Made by a program: the position numbers and the translations under genes
NCBI GenBank assembly: GCA_020846745.1
Contig: JADLDI010000099.1
Span: forward strand, 62,001 to 126,000
DNA from: Bryobacterales bacterium
Lineage (GTDB): Bacteria; Acidobacteriota; Terriglobia; Bryobacterales; Bryobacteraceae
Direction: 5' to 3'
DNA length: 64,000 bases
Notes under the pieces: generated by a model
What the model saw: only the letters and a program-made list of their open reading frames with translations
Database searches by the model: none
Told to the model about the DNA's origin: nothing
Shown here: positions 32,673 to 43,185 of the stretch, in pieces
How the letters are laid out: every line of letters begins with the position of its first letter
Position numbering within the stretch: the stretch's first letter is position 1

Positions 32673-34547
32673 CTAACGGACGCCGGCCAGCTTGCGCAAA
32701 TCCGGAATGTCGAAGTAGCGGTACAGGTCGAGGCAGAACAGTTCCGGGGCATCGCGGTATTCCACCGGGCCATCGAGCAGGTCCTGAAAGCTGGTTAGTG
32801 CGGACGATAACTCCACGCCGGCGAAGCGCTCGGGTTCGATTGCTGCCGCGGCCAGCGCGAGCGTCGTGTTCCGGCGGCCCGACGCATGGACTCGCACCTT
32901 ACCGCCCATCCACGCCGCGAGCGCGGTCAAATGCGCGGCCTGCAGACCGAGCGGACGCCGGCCCATAGTGGCGATCAATTGCGAGAACCCCATCGGAGAA
33001 ACGGGCTTCGGCGTCATGTCGCCGCTGAAAAGAAGATTGGCCGCCAGCACACGCTCGCCCCGATTAATACGTTCGGCAACGGGGTCCACCATGCTGCGCC
33101 GGCCACCGTCGTCGAGCAGGATGGTGGCGGGCGCGTGTTCAGCCGCGGTGAGCGACTGCGTAAGAACAGCCGTGGCGCTGAGTCCATCTTTGAAATCGAA
33201 CCGGTACGACCGTGTTTCCACGCCCTTACTGCGCGTATTACCGGTGGCCCATGCGTGCTCGACCGTTACGGGCGAGTACCGCAAGACAGAGCGGAGCCGG
33301 TCGCGAGTGGCCTGGCCGGTCTCGCGACGTTTGGCTAACTCCTTCGCGACGCCGGCAATGGTACGGTTATCTTCTGGTAATCCAACTCGTAACTGGTCGA
33401 CTGTCTTCACTTCGGCATCGACGGGAACTTCCTTGTTAGTTTCTTTGAGGCCGAAGTGGCGTGTGAAGAATGCATAAGAGTGTTGGCGGTTGTCGAGTTG
33501 GTAGTTATGGTCGGCGGGGTCGAAGTTTTCGTGCCACGCGAGTTTCTCAGAAGCGCCATAAAGGGCGAAGAACGGGCGAACACGGTCGTAGATGTCAGGT
33601 TTCACCAGCGCGGCCCGAAAGCAACAGTCGTCTTCCGCGTTGTAGACGAGCAGCGTCGGCCGCGGCGCGCGCATAGCGGTGAGGTGTGAGTAATCGCGGC
33701 CCACCAGGAAATCGGTTGGGTTCTGTTCGATATCGCCGATGTCGCCGGGACGCTCCAGCCGAGCGGTGACGGCGGAGTAGCCGGCCACGGGTACGGAGAC
33801 GGCGACACGTTCATCAAGAGCGCTAAGTACGATGGTCTGCCACCCTCCACCGGAAAGCCCGGTGACGCCCAGGCGTTTGGGGTCCACTTGCGTGTGCTGC
33901 GCCAGAAAATCGAGACCTTTGCGCATGGCGAGATAGAACAAACCGACACCGTTGGCGCCTGCTAAGTCGAGGTGTGCGCCGTACCAATGGACGTTACCGG
34001 GCTTATCCATCTCGCCGAACGAAAGCCATTCGACGTTAAGCGCGAATATGCCTTGTAGCGCCTGGTTGATGCAGCGCTTCTGCTTGTACTCCACAGCCTT
34101 ACCGGGCGGGCCGACGTGTCCGTTGACGTTGAGGATGGCGGGGATGCGGCCTGTAACCTGCTCAGGCTCGTAGAGCAATGCCGAGGTCCACATGCCGGGG
34201 ACTATCTCGTAGCGTAACTTGCGAATCCGGTAGCCCTTGCCTGTACCCTCGACAAAGCCGCGGTCCTCAAACTTGAGCGGCGCGTTCACCCAATCGCGCG
34301 GCCAGCCGTGAAAAACGATATTGTCGAGGATGTCGTGCCGGAGTTGACTGGCTTGGCGTGTCCAGTCGGCGGCGGAGGCCCCGGCAGGCAGAGTGGGAAC
34401 GCGTGTCTTTAGATAGCGCTGCAGTTGGTATTGCACGACCTCGGGCGCCACTAACTGCGCTTCGAGGACGGGGCGCAGGCGGCGCACGTCCGCCTGGCCC
34501 CAAACCGCACTGGTGATCAGAACACCAGCGGCCAGCCTAGAACGCAT
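32673..34547 (-). CDS. Secreted acetyl-xylan-esterase-like alpha/beta hydrolase, two domains
   Basis: This 624-aa protein has a signal ([18 protein letters not shown]). The first alpha/beta-hydrolase domain contains the nucleophile elbow [12 protein letters not shown], an oxyanion-side NVNGHVG, the region [14 protein letters not shown] and a late His ([12 protein letters not shown]). A second, degenerate hydrolase-like half follows ([50 protein letters not shown]), without a clear catalytic triad. Such proteins deacetylate plant polysaccharides. ATG 34547 overlaps the upstream receptor gene by 11 nt, so the pair is coupled, consistent with a carbohydrate-uptake locus. Confidence 0.8.
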   Translation of the reverse strand: MRSRLAAGVLITSAVWGQADVRRLRPVLEAQLVAPEVVQYQLQRYLKTRVPTLPAGASAADWTRQASQLRHDILDNIVFHGWPRDWVNAPLKFEDRGFVEGTGKGYRIRKLRYEIVPGMWTSALLYEPEQVTGRIPAILNVNGHVGPPGKAVEYKQKRCINQALQGIFALNVEWLSFGEMDKPGNVHWYGAHLDLAGANGVGLFYLAMRKGLDFLAQHTQVDPKRLGVTGLSGGGWQTIVLSALDERVAVSVPVAGYSAVTARLERPGDIGDIEQNPTDFLVGRDYSHLTAMRAPRPTLLVYNAEDDCCFRAALVKPDIYDRVRPFFALYGASEKLAWHENFDPADHNYQLDNRQHSYAFFTRHFGLKETNKEVPVDAEVKTVDQLRVGLPEDNRTIAGVAKELAKRRETGQATRDRLRSVLRYSPVTVEHAWATGNTRSKGVETRSYRFDFKDGLSATAVLTQSLTAAEHAPATILLDDGGRRSMVDPVAERINRGERVLAANLLFSGDMTPKPVSPMGFSQLIATMGRRPLGLQAAHLTALAAWMGGKVRVHASGRRNTTLALAAAAIEPERFAGVELSSALTSFQDLLDGPVEYRDAPELFCLDLYRYFDIPDLRKLAGVR

Positions 34548-37500
34548 ACCGCAGTCCAAGTTGAACGATGCGCGGTGATCCCGCCGAGGTGATTCTACCG
34601 AAGGTGGAGTTGATGCGGCTCGTATTCGGGCTACCCAGAGTCGTGTGGTTCAGAAGGTTGAAGAACTCGGCCCGAAACTCGAGTTTGTGCCCTTCCGAGT
34701 ACGGCATGACGAAGGATTTGAACGCGGAAAAATCGATGCCGGAGGATCCCGGCGCCCTGATCGTATTGCGCCCGATCGTGCCGAATGTACCCGGTGCGGG
34801 TTCACGAAACGCCGCTGTGTCGAACCAGCGGAGGATCTGCTCGCCACGCGACCTGCCGCCCGCCAGGGCGGGGTTTCCGATGATATCTACTCGATCGAGA
34901 CCGATGCCGGTACGCGAGATGTCCACGCCGTTGGAGATCGTCAGCGGACCTCCGGTTTGCGCCGTGATGATCCCGTTGGTCTGCCAGCCACCCAGGAGGT
35001 ACTTCGCTGGACCACTTAGCTTAAACGGTAGCACCCAGTTAAACGAGGCAGTTAGCCGTCCGGCACGGTCGAAAGCGGACAGCCCGTAATCCTTTTCAAT
35101 TGAGTCGTAGGGGTAGGTGTTGCCATTACCTTCGAAGGCGGTGTTCGATAACAGGTCCAGGCTTTTCTGCCAGCTATAGCCGGCGAGGAAGGTTAGCCCG
35201 CCGCTGAACCGGCGTTCGACACTTAGCACGAGAGCATTGTAGTTAGAACGGCCGTAAGTGCCGGCGAAAGTGATCTGAGTGAATTCGGGACGCAGCCGGC
35301 GCTGGTCGGTGTTGGCGATCGTCGCGCCAGGGCCGAAGACAGCGGGGTTCAGTTCGGCCGCATGAAACAATCGGCGGCCCGCCGCACCCTGGTAAGCCGC
35401 CCGGAATACCATCGATCCGGGCACGGCTTGTTCAAGGGTGAAGTTCCATTGGTGGATGTTGGGGTAAGTGAACTTCGGGTCGAAGCCGACAATCAGGAAC
35501 GGGGTCGGGAACCGCTGCGAGGGCGCGATTGGCCGCGACACCGGGAATGGATTGGTGAATCCCCGATAAGGATCCTGTGTGCTGAAGGGTGCGGTGATAT
35601 CGACTCGCACCGAGTTAGGCGGCGATGTGACCTGGCGGTTGTAAGTGAGCGCAGGTGTCTGGTCGTGGAAACGGCCGTAACCGCCGCGGATACTCGTTTT
35701 GCCATTGCCGAAGATATCGAGCGCGAATCCAAGCCGAGGATCGACAATGCCCCAGGCGGCGTTGACTCCGGAACTGGGAACACCAGGATCTCCAGCCGCC
35801 AACTGCCCGGGCGGGAGGTTCGGGAAACGCTGGGACCGCACGCCGCTTCGATACGCCTCATCGTTGAACTGCGAGATCTGGTTGGCGGGAATGTCAGAGA
35901 AGGGAATGAACGGATTCCAGCGCAGCCCCAAGTTGACGGTCAGGCGGCGCGACACCTTGAAGTTATCCTGGACATACAACCCATAAAGGTTCCGGAGCAG
36001 GTTGTTATAGAGCATCGAGATCTGAGTAAATGCACTCGGCTTGCCGACCATGAAGTCAGCCAGATTGTCACCCGAGAACCGGCCGCCGAACGTGTATGAG
36101 CCGTCGGAGAGGAAGTCCTGATCGAGAATGCTCTGCTCACGCAGGACGTCGAACCCCCACTCCAATTCGTGTTTTCCTTTGATCCAAGTCCAGCCGTGCT
36201 GGAAGTTGTACTGGTTGCGCGGGACACGATAAAGAGCGTTGTAACTCTGACTGAAATACTGACTGATCGACATGCGGAACGTAGTGGTAGCAGATAGCGT
36301 CGGCACATTGATTCCAAGCTCACGGTGTCCGGGGAACTCATCCGGGCCGTATGCGATGTTAGAGGCGCGGTTGTAACTCAGCGTGGTATTGGTGAGTAGC
36401 GTGGGTGAGAGCGTGCCGGTGTAGTTAAGGACGGCACTCTGGCTCTGCCAGCGGCGGTCCGGCAAGGCGGTGAGAATGTTGGTTTTGTCGATAATCGCCG
36501 GTACGCTCAGTCCGTCGTAAAAGAATCGGCCACTCAACTGGTGCTTGGTGGAGAATTGGTGATCGATGCGGAACAGATACTGGTTATCAGTTTGCTTTTC
36601 GCCGCGCTCATAGAAGATTAAACCGTCGGCGGAAGCGGCCGTCGGTACGTACTCCAGAACTTTCAATGCGATGGGATCAAGCTGAGAAGCTGGAATGATG
36701 TTGCCGGGGATTGGCTGGTTTGTGCGGGGATCGATAAGCGCCTGGCGCAGCGCCGAGAAGTCGCCGCGCCGTTGCGGCGCCGTCGCAACAATGGAGGTTA
36801 ACGAGGAAGGGCGCGAACGGATCTGGGTTCCTTGCCACGAGCCGAAGAAAAAGGTCCGGTTCTTTACGACAGGTCCACCGAAGGCGAACCCGTACTGATT
36901 GCGCTTCAAGCCGTCGTTAGTCGGAGCAAAGAAGTTGCGGGCGTTCATTTTGGCGTTGCGGAGATACTCAAACGCGGAGCCGTGAAATGAGTTAGTGCCC
37001 GAGCGAGTTACGATGTTTACAACGCCGCCGCCGCGGCCGGCGAATTTGGCGCCGTAGTTATTGGTTTGATAGCTGAATTCCTGCACGGCATCCGGGTTCG
37101 GCAGAACGTTGGCGACTTCGGTATACGGATCCTCGTGAATGCCGCCATCCATGACGAATGTGGTTGAGTTGCCGCGCCCACCGCTGGCGGAGATCAACTC
37201 ACTGCCTGCTTCGGGCCGTGTAGCGGCCTGGTTGAATGTGCCCGAGGCGGTGAGAGTTCCGGGTGTGACTCGCAACAATTGCAGAACGTTGCGACCATTC
37301 AGGGGAAGGTCCGCCACCATTTCTTTGGTGATGACGGTGTTCAACGTTGCGCCACGCGTATCCACGGCGGCGGCTTGCCCAACTACACTGATCGCTTCGC
37401 TCACCTGCCCTAGTTGCAATTGTGCGTTTGCCGTTGCGTTCTGGTCTACCTGAAGTACAAGTTCCGGGATTCCGAAGGTGGAGAACCCTTCTTTAGTTAC

Positions 37501-37749
37501 GGTGATCGAGTAAGGTCCGGCTGCGAGCGCAGTCACAGTGTAGTTACCCGTATCGTTGCTCGTGACCGACCGTTGAATGCCGGTACTGGTGTTCTTGACA
37601 GTTATCACGGCGCCGGGCACTGGTGCGCCCGTCGAGTCTGTTACGATGCCGGCGACCGACGCAGTTGCTCGCTGCGCGGCAGCCGGGTTGGACAAGGAAA
37701 GGAGGGCGGCAAGACACAGCAGGGTTGCAGGAAGTTTTGGCCAGTTCAT
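34537..37749 (-). CDS. Oar-like TonB-dependent outer-membrane receptor
   Basis: This 1070-aa protein has a signal peptide ([16 protein letters not shown]), a carboxypeptidase-regulatory-like Ig domain ([20 protein letters not shown] to [10 protein letters not shown], residues ~30-110) and a plug with [21 protein letters not shown] large barrel ends in [11 protein letters not shown] with terminal Phe. The acidobacterial Oar-type layout lacks a strong TonB box. ATG 37749 has AAGGA upstream; the extra upstream frame is inside the divergent gene's start region. Coupled to an esterase, it probably imports oligosaccharides or peptides. Confidence 0.92.
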   Translation of the reverse strand: MNWPKLPATLLCLAALLSLSNPAAAQRATASVAGIVTDSTGAPVPGAVITVKNTSTGIQRSVTSNDTGNYTVTALAAGPYSITVTKEGFSTFGIPELVLQVDQNATANAQLQLGQVSEAISVVGQAAAVDTRGATLNTVITKEMVADLPLNGRNVLQLLRVTPGTLTASGTFNQAATRPEAGSELISASGGRGNSTTFVMDGGIHEDPYTEVANVLPNPDAVQEFSYQTNNYGAKFAGRGGGVVNIVTRSGTNSFHGSAFEYLRNAKMNARNFFAPTNDGLKRNQYGFAFGGPVVKNRTFFFGSWQGTQIRSRPSSLTSIVATAPQRRGDFSALRQALIDPRTNQPIPGNIIPASQLDPIALKVLEYVPTAASADGLIFYERGEKQTDNQYLFRIDHQFSTKHQLSGRFFYDGLSVPAIIDKTNILTALPDRRWQSQSAVLNYTGTLSPTLLTNTTLSYNRASNIAYGPDEFPGHRELGINVPTLSATTTFRMSISQYFSQSYNALYRVPRNQYNFQHGWTWIKGKHELEWGFDVLREQSILDQDFLSDGSYTFGGRFSGDNLADFMVGKPSAFTQISMLYNNLLRNLYGLYVQDNFKVSRRLTVNLGLRWNPFIPFSDIPANQISQFNDEAYRSGVRSQRFPNLPPGQLAAGDPGVPSSGVNAAWGIVDPRLGFALDIFGNGKTSIRGGYGRFHDQTPALTYNRQVTSPPNSVRVDITAPFSTQDPYRGFTNPFPVSRPIAPSQRFPTPFLIVGFDPKFTYPNIHQWNFTLEQAVPGSMVFRAAYQGAAGRRLFHAAELNPAVFGPGATIANTDQRRLRPEFTQITFAGTYGRSNYNALVLSVERRFSGGLTFLAGYSWQKSLDLLSNTAFEGNGNTYPYDSIEKDYGLSAFDRAGRLTASFNWVLPFKLSGPAKYLLGGWQTNGIITAQTGGPLTISNGVDISRTGIGLDRVDIIGNPALAGGRSRGEQILRWFDTAAFREPAPGTFGTIGRNTIRAPGSSGIDFSAFKSFVMPYSEGHKLEFRAEFFNLLNHTTLGSPNTSRINSTFGRITSAGSPRIVQLGLRYAF

Positions 37750-37789
37750 CTTGGATTGTCCTTCGTCCGAAGAATTATATTCGAATTTG

Positions 37790-38566
37790 ATGGCCAATGA
37801 AACGAAATCCATTGAGATGATTGAGATGGCCTGCCGCGCCATCGGGGTGGTACGAAGTCCAATCACGGACCGTCCGGCGATGACACCGCTCGGTGTGCCG
37901 GCAGCGGTAGAGGTGTTTGCAGAGTTCGCGCCCGCGCTGTGGCGGTTCGAGAAGCACAGCCATATCTGGGTGTTTGGGTGGCTTGACAAGGTGGGTCGCG
38001 ACGCGTTGCAGGTTACCCCACGCGGGGTGAAGGATCAAGGTGAAGAAGGGCTGCATGGCGTGTTCAGCGTGCGGTCGCCTACGCGGCCAACGCCGATCGG
38101 GCTCACCGCGGCCCGGGTGTTGTCGCGCGAAGGCAATCGAATCGAACTCGACCGGCTGGACTTTATCGACGGGACGCTGGTGGTGGACATCAAGCCTTAC
38201 CTGGTAACGCGCGACATGATCTATTGCGCGCGGAATTATCAGATAGGCAAGGCGGCGAGCAGGGAGGCGATTCGCGATGCGCTGCTGATGCAGGCGGAGA
38301 TGTACTGCGGCGAGGTGACCGAAGACGCGCGCTTCGCGGCCGAGCACATCGCGCGGTTTCGGGCAGAGCAGCTCGGTTTCGTGGATCCGAAGGCGTGGCG
38401 GTTTCAGGTGCCGCGGTCGCGGCCGGGCCTGGTGGATGCGGTGCTCGCGATGACGCGGGTGCGGTTTGGGAACGGGGGGATTGAAATCACCAACGGCGAT
38501 GAATTCGTGATTGGGGCGGAAGTGGTTGACGGAGCATGCGTTGTGAGTAGAATTGCATGCGTATGA
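37790..38566 (+). CDS. trmO: TrmO-type tRNA threonylcarbamoyladenosine methyltransferase with C-terminal extension
   Basis: This 258-aa protein begins with the TsaA/TrmO beta-barrel domain (residues ~15-150): [52 protein letters not shown] and [14 protein letters not shown]. TrmO uses SAM to N6-methylate t6A37 in tRNA-Thr. About 105 extra residues follow ([20 protein letters not shown] onward to [20 protein letters not shown]) and are not recognised. ATG 37790 is used; an internal ATG at 37817 also fits the domain start. Only 40 nt separate its start from the divergent receptor gene. Confidence 0.85.
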   Translation: MANETKSIEMIEMACRAIGVVRSPITDRPAMTPLGVPAAVEVFAEFAPALWRFEKHSHIWVFGWLDKVGRDALQVTPRGVKDQGEEGLHGVFSVRSPTRPTPIGLTAARVLSREGNRIELDRLDFIDGTLVVDIKPYLVTRDMIYCARNYQIGKAASREAIRDALLMQAEMYCGEVTEDARFAAEHIARFRAEQLGFVDPKAWRFQVPRSRPGLVDAVLAMTRVRFGNGGIEITNGDEFVIGAEVVDGACVVSRIACV

Positions 38567-38590
38567 CGTTAGGCGATAACATATTGGAAG

Positions 38591-38839
38591 ATGCCGACTC
38601 TACAGATCCGGGACTTGCCGCCTGACATCTATGAACAACTGGTGCAAGCCGCTGAGCGCGAACACCGCAGTTTGGCGCAGCAGGCAACGGTTCTCCTGGC
38701 TAAAGCGCTTGGCTTCAAAGAGTCCAATCGAGAACGTAGGCGTGCGATCCTGACCGATCTTCGTTCATCCGGCAAGCGGTTCAAGTTCCCTCCAGGATTC
38801 GCTCCAGAGGATTTGATCCGAGAGGACCGTCAACGTTGA
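38591..38839 (+). CDS. VapB/FitA-like ribbon-helix-helix antitoxin
   Basis: This 82-aa protein has an N-terminal RHH DNA-binding segment (PTLQIRDLPPDIYEQLVQAA, then HRSLAQQATVLLAKAL) typical of FitA-type antitoxins, and a C-terminal toxin-wrapping tail (RSSGKRFKFPPGFAPEDLIR). It overlaps the PIN toxin gene by 4 nt. Pairs of this kind repress their own promoter; no clear operator was identified in the 24-nt gap after trmO. Confidence 0.88.
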   Translation: MPTLQIRDLPPDIYEQLVQAAEREHRSLAQQATVLLAKALGFKESNRERRRAILTDLRSSGKRFKFPPGFAPEDLIREDRQR

Positions 38840-39237
38840 TTGTTGTCCTCGACGCGAGCGCCGCTGTGCGGGCTGCTTATGATTCGGACGATCGAAAGTG
38901 GGAGTCGATCATCATTGATGCGGACCTCGTTCTGGCTCCTGAACTGTTTGGCGCTGAAGTAGCGAATGCGTTTTGGAAATATGCGCGAGCCGGTCTCCTC
39001 TCTAAAGAGGAAGCTGCCGCGCGATTCCGCAAGGCATTAGGACTTGTGGACGAATTTCGGACCGTGTCCAATTTTGCGTCGGAGGCCTTTGATCTCGGCG
39101 TTCTGCTTGAGCGACCGGTCTATGATCTGTTTTACGTAGTGCTTGCCCGCCGCGAAAGCGCTAAACTTCTCACGGCGGACAAGGGGCTTGCGAACATTGC
39201 CCGCCGCCTTGGTGTTTCTGTTGTAGCGGTACGCTAA
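38836..39237 (+). CDS. vapC: VapC-type PIN-domain ribonuclease toxin
   Basis: This 133-aa PIN domain has the acidic quartet Asp6 (VVLDASAAV), Glu41 (LFGAEVANAFWKY), Asp97 (PVYDLFYVVLARR) and Asp115 (LLTADKGLA), which coordinates Mg2+ for RNA cleavage. It begins with TTG inside the antitoxin stop (TTGA overlap), giving low, coupled translation. It is complete and appears intact. Convergent with the DUF1501 gene, 10 nt away. Confidence 0.9.
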   Translation: MIVVLDASAAVRAAYDSDDRKWESIIIDADLVLAPELFGAEVANAFWKYARAGLLSKEEAAARFRKALGLVDEFRTVSNFASEAFDLGVLLERPVYDLFYVVLARRESAKLLTADKGLANIARRLGVSVVAVR

Positions 39238-39247
39238 CTGGCCCGCG

Positions 39248-40681
39248 TTACGCCAGCATTTTCTTTACGACGTTCCCGTGTATGTCAGTCAGGCGGAAGT
39301 CGCGGCCCATGTGGCGGTAAGTTAGTTTGGTGTGGTCGAAGCCGAGGGTGTGCATGATGGTGGCTTGTAAGTCGTGGACATGCACTTTGTCTTCGGCGAT
39401 GAAGAAGCCTAACTCGTCGGTCTTCCCGATCACTTGGCCGCCTTTGATGCCGCCGCCGGCTAGCCACATGCTGTAGGCCATAGGGTGATGGTCGCGGCCG
39501 GCGTTGTCGGCTTCGGCGGTGTTGCGGATTTCGCAGACAGGCGTGCGGCCGAATTCGCCGCCCCACACCACCAGCGTCGAGTCCAGCAGGCCGCGGCTCT
39601 TCAGGTCTTTGATCAGTGCGCCGGTGCCGCGGTCGGTAGAGTCGCAGTTCTCTTTCAGGCGCTTGTTGAGCGTGGTGTGGCTATCCCATGAGGCGTTCAT
39701 CACTAACACGAAGCGGACGCCGCGTTCGACCAGGCGCCGCGCCAGCAGCAGGTTAGTGCCGTATTCCTTCGTCTTGGGATCGTTGATCCCATACATATCG
39801 ATGGTAGCGGGGGATTCTTTGGAAAAGTCGACTAACTCGGGTCCCGCGGTTTGCATACGATAGGCGAGTTCGTACGAGGCGATGCGGGAGGCGATTTCCT
39901 GGTCGCCCATAGATTCGAGGTGGTCCTGGTTGAGGTCGCGCACGGCGTCGAGGGCGGCACGCTGCGAGTTGGCGCTGATACCCTTTGGATTCGATAAGTA
40001 GAGAATCGGGTCGCCGCTGGAGCGCAGTAACGTCCCCTGGTAAGTGGAGGGTAAGAAGCCGCTCGCGAAGTTAGATGCGCCGCCGCTGGTTCCCTTCCCC
40101 GTCGCCAGGACGACGAAGCCGGGGAGATTTTGCGATTCACTCCCCAGTCCGTAGACAGTCCACGCGCCGAGCGTTGGACGGCCGAATACCTGCGATCCGG
40201 TGAACATCAGGTGCTGCGCGGGGTGGTGGTTAAACGCGTCGGTCTGCATGGAGCGGACCAGGCAGATATCGTCGGCGGATTGCGCCGTATAGGGCAACCA
40301 GTCCGATATCTCCATGCCGCACTGGCCGTGCTTCTTGAACTCGCGGGGGCTGGCGAGTACGGCCGCATTCGGCTTGGTGAACGCCAGTTGTAACTGCTTG
40401 ACGATCGATTCCGGCGCGGGCTTGCCATGCCACTTCTGTAACTCGGGTTTAGGATCGAAGAGATCCATTTGCGACGGTCCGCCTTCCATAAAGAGGAAAA
40501 TGACGGACTTCGCTTTGCCCTCGAAGTGGGGCTTGCGTGGCGCCATCGGATTCGGCATGGCCGCGGGCGTCCGGCCGTCGGCATGGAGCATGTCACCGAA
40601 AGCCATGGAGCCGATGCCGCAGGCTACGTCAGTTAGAAATGAGCGCCGGTTGCGCAGTGATTTGTAGTCGCGTAGGTCCAT
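39248..40681 (-). CDS. Tat-exported DUF1501 protein, second copy
   Basis: This 477-aa protein has a twin-arginine signal (NRRSFLTDVACGIGSMAFGD) and the DUF1501 landmarks FLFMEGGPSQMDLFDPKP, LVERGVRFVLVMNASWDSH, TLVVWGGEFGRTPVCE and GRDHHPMAYSMWLAGGG. It retains the Asp/His-rich metal-site pattern of the family. It follows its PSD1 partner by 5 nt on the minus strand. Sequence differs clearly from the first copy, so the pairs are not a recent duplication. Confidence 0.93.
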   Translation of the reverse strand: MDLRDYKSLRNRRSFLTDVACGIGSMAFGDMLHADGRTPAAMPNPMAPRKPHFEGKAKSVIFLFMEGGPSQMDLFDPKPELQKWHGKPAPESIVKQLQLAFTKPNAAVLASPREFKKHGQCGMEISDWLPYTAQSADDICLVRSMQTDAFNHHPAQHLMFTGSQVFGRPTLGAWTVYGLGSESQNLPGFVVLATGKGTSGGASNFASGFLPSTYQGTLLRSSGDPILYLSNPKGISANSQRAALDAVRDLNQDHLESMGDQEIASRIASYELAYRMQTAGPELVDFSKESPATIDMYGINDPKTKEYGTNLLLARRLVERGVRFVLVMNASWDSHTTLNKRLKENCDSTDRGTGALIKDLKSRGLLDSTLVVWGGEFGRTPVCEIRNTAEADNAGRDHHPMAYSMWLAGGGIKGGQVIGKTDELGFFIAEDKVHVHDLQATIMHTLGFDHTKLTYRHMGRDFRLTDIHGNVVKKMLA

Positions 40682-40686
40682 TGCGG

Positions 40687-43161
40687 TTACTCCCGGGTGA
40701 TAAATTCGTCAAGGTTCAATAAGACACGGCTGACGCCGAGCCAGGCGCCGAAGTCGGATTTCTCTTGTTCGAAGATTTGCGCCTGCTTGTCCTGGAACTG
40801 AGCGAGGCGCTGGCGTTCGCGGTCGCTCGGGTCGCGCGACAGGGCGAGGCGGAAGGCGTAATTCATGCGGTCGGACAGGTCGCCTTGCGATTCCTTCTCC
40901 AAGCGCCACGCCATGGCTTTGGCGGCTTCGAAAAAGACCTCGTCATTCAGAAGGTTCAGGGCCTGCAGCGCGGTGTTGGAACGGGCGCGGCGGGTGCAGG
41001 CCACGTTCGAATCGGGCGCGTCGAACGACATCAACATCGGATAGGGGGTCGTTCGCTGAAAGTGGACGTACAGGCCGCGGCGGTAACGGTCTTTGCCGCT
41101 ATCGGTGTTCCATTTGATACCGCCGTAGCCTAACTCGGCCACACCTGCCGGTTGCGGCGGACGGACACTCTTTCCGCCAATGTCGGTGTTCAGCAAGCCG
41201 CTGACATAAAGGGCGCTGTCGCGGACTAACTCGGCGGGCAGCCGCAGGCGCGACTGGCGGGCCAGCAGGGTGTTTTCAGGGTCTTTGGCGTCGATCTCCG
41301 GCCGGGCTTTGGAGCTTTGCCGGTAGGCGGCAGACATGACGATCGACTTATGCAGCGCCTTGATGCTCCAGCCGTTAGTCATGAACTGTGTGGCCAGGTA
41401 ATCGAGTAACTCCGGGTTGGTGGGCTGTTCGCCCGTCTTGCCGAAGTCTTCGTTGGTCTTGACCAGGCCGCGGCCGAAGAACTCGTGCCACATGCGATTG
41501 ACGAAGACACGGGCGGTAAGCGGGTTTTCGGGCGACACCAGCCAGCGGGCCAGGTGCAGCCGGTTGGGCTTGCCGTCTACCTTCAACGCAGGCAGAAACT
41601 GCGGAGTGTTGGGTTCGACCGGAATGCCGTTCTGGTTCCAGTTGCCGCGAATGTGGATAGTGGTCTGCTTCGGCTTGGGATCGTTCACCAGAACATAGGC
41701 TTGGGTGAACGGCGGCAGAGTCTTATCTAACTCGTCGAGTTTCTTGCGGAGTTCTTTCAGACGGTCGATCTTTGCCTTATCCATGCCGACGGCGGTGAAG
41801 TTACGGTGCACAAAGTAGTCGGTAAGTCGCTTCTGGTCGCGCGGGGTGCGTTTCTCGGCCGGCGTCATCAAGGTGCGCACGGCATGGTCGAACATCGCTT
41901 TCATCGAGGTGAGGGCGAAGTCCCATTCGGGCACCTTGCCGGGGTCGGTGATGGCGACGCGCATATGCCCTTCCCACACCGGCATCAGCGTGGGCACCTC
42001 ATACTCTTCGAGCAACTTGGCGCGTTTCTTCTCGTACTCGGGCAGCGCCGCGAGATAAGGGCCTAACTCACCAGCCACAGGGGCGTCGATTTCCTGCTCT
42101 TCGGCCTGTTCGAAGAAAGCGAACAGGGAGTAATAATCCTTCTGGGTGATCGGATCGTACTTATGGTTGTGGCACTGGGAACAACCCATCGTAAGGCCGA
42201 GATAGACGGTGGATACGGTGTTCACGCGATTCACGAGTTGCTCAAAGCGTGCTTCATCGCGATCGACCCCGGCTTCGCGGTTCGTCAGAGTCTGCCGCAG
42301 GAAACCCGTCGCGACCATCTGCTCGGTGGTCGGCTTCGGCAGCAGGTCGCCGGCGATCTGTTCGACGGTGAACTGGTCGAACGGCATGTCGTTGTTAAAT
42401 GCGTTGATCACCCAGTTGCGATACCGCCAGGCCCAGGGTCGCGGCAGGTCCTTCTCATAGCCGTCGGAATCGGCGTAGTGAGCAAGGTCGAGCCAGTGTC
42501 GTGCCCATCGTTCGCCGTAGTGTGGAGATTGCAGCAGGCGCTCCACCTGGCGCTCGTAGGCGTCGGCACGGGTGTCTCGCAGAAAAGCTTCGAGTTCGGA
42601 CGGGGTGGGAGGCAAACCGGTGAGATCCAACGACAGGCGGCGGAGGAGAGTGGTCTTGCTCGCTTCAGCCGACGGAGTGATGGACTCTTTTTCGAGGCGG
42701 GCCAGCACGAAGCGATCGAGCGGAGAGCGCACCCAGGATTCGTTCTTCACCGGCGGCAGCGCTGCCTTGGCGATGCGTTGGAAGGACCAGAACGTGGGCG
42801 CCGCGGCGGCGGACGACGGCTTGCCTGTCGTGGGCCACGATGCGCCGGCGTCGATCCAGGACTTGATGGTGGCGATCTCCGAATCGCTTAGGCGAGCGCC
42901 GGCGGGCGGCATCTTAAAACCGTCTTTGGTGCTCGCGATGCGGTCAACCAGTTTGCTTTCGGCGGACTTTCCCTTGACGATAGCGACACCGGAGTAGCCG
43001 CCTTTGAGTGCGGCGTCGCCGTCGTCGAGCCGCAACCCGTTCATTTGATTTGCTACGCTATGGCAGGCGTAACATTTCTTCTGAAAAATGGTTTTGACTT
43101 CAGGCGGCTGCGCCAATGCGAAACTGGACACGAATAGCGCAAGGTAGGTGAAACGATTCAT
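40687..43161 (-). CDS. PSD1/PSCyt cytochrome protein, second copy
   Basis: This 824-aa secreted protein (signal MNRFTYLALFVSSFALAQ) has one N-terminal cytochrome domain (CYACHSVANQMNGLRLDD), DUF1549 (LLRRLSLDLTGLPPTPSELE), a second CxxCH (CSQCHNHKYDPITQKDYY) and DUF1553 (LHLARWLVSPENPLTARVFVNRMW). Unlike the copy at 15600 it lacks the second N-terminal cytochrome domain. ATG 43161 starts the signal peptide; the longer open frame up to 43782 runs antisense through the divergent gene. The start codons of the divergent genes are separated by 24 nt. Confidence 0.92.
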   Translation of the reverse strand: MNRFTYLALFVSSFALAQPPEVKTIFQKKCYACHSVANQMNGLRLDDGDAALKGGYSGVAIVKGKSAESKLVDRIASTKDGFKMPPAGARLSDSEIATIKSWIDAGASWPTTGKPSSAAAAPTFWSFQRIAKAALPPVKNESWVRSPLDRFVLARLEKESITPSAEASKTTLLRRLSLDLTGLPPTPSELEAFLRDTRADAYERQVERLLQSPHYGERWARHWLDLAHYADSDGYEKDLPRPWAWRYRNWVINAFNNDMPFDQFTVEQIAGDLLPKPTTEQMVATGFLRQTLTNREAGVDRDEARFEQLVNRVNTVSTVYLGLTMGCSQCHNHKYDPITQKDYYSLFAFFEQAEEQEIDAPVAGELGPYLAALPEYEKKRAKLLEEYEVPTLMPVWEGHMRVAITDPGKVPEWDFALTSMKAMFDHAVRTLMTPAEKRTPRDQKRLTDYFVHRNFTAVGMDKAKIDRLKELRKKLDELDKTLPPFTQAYVLVNDPKPKQTTIHIRGNWNQNGIPVEPNTPQFLPALKVDGKPNRLHLARWLVSPENPLTARVFVNRMWHEFFGRGLVKTNEDFGKTGEQPTNPELLDYLATQFMTNGWSIKALHKSIVMSAAYRQSSKARPEIDAKDPENTLLARQSRLRLPAELVRDSALYVSGLLNTDIGGKSVRPPQPAGVAELGYGGIKWNTDSGKDRYRRGLYVHFQRTTPYPMLMSFDAPDSNVACTRRARSNTALQALNLLNDEVFFEAAKAMAWRLEKESQGDLSDRMNYAFRLALSRDPSDRERQRLAQFQDKQAQIFEQEKSDFGAWLGVSRVLLNLDEFITRE

Positions 43162-43185
43162 CGCTTTCCGACTTCTAGTATAGAC

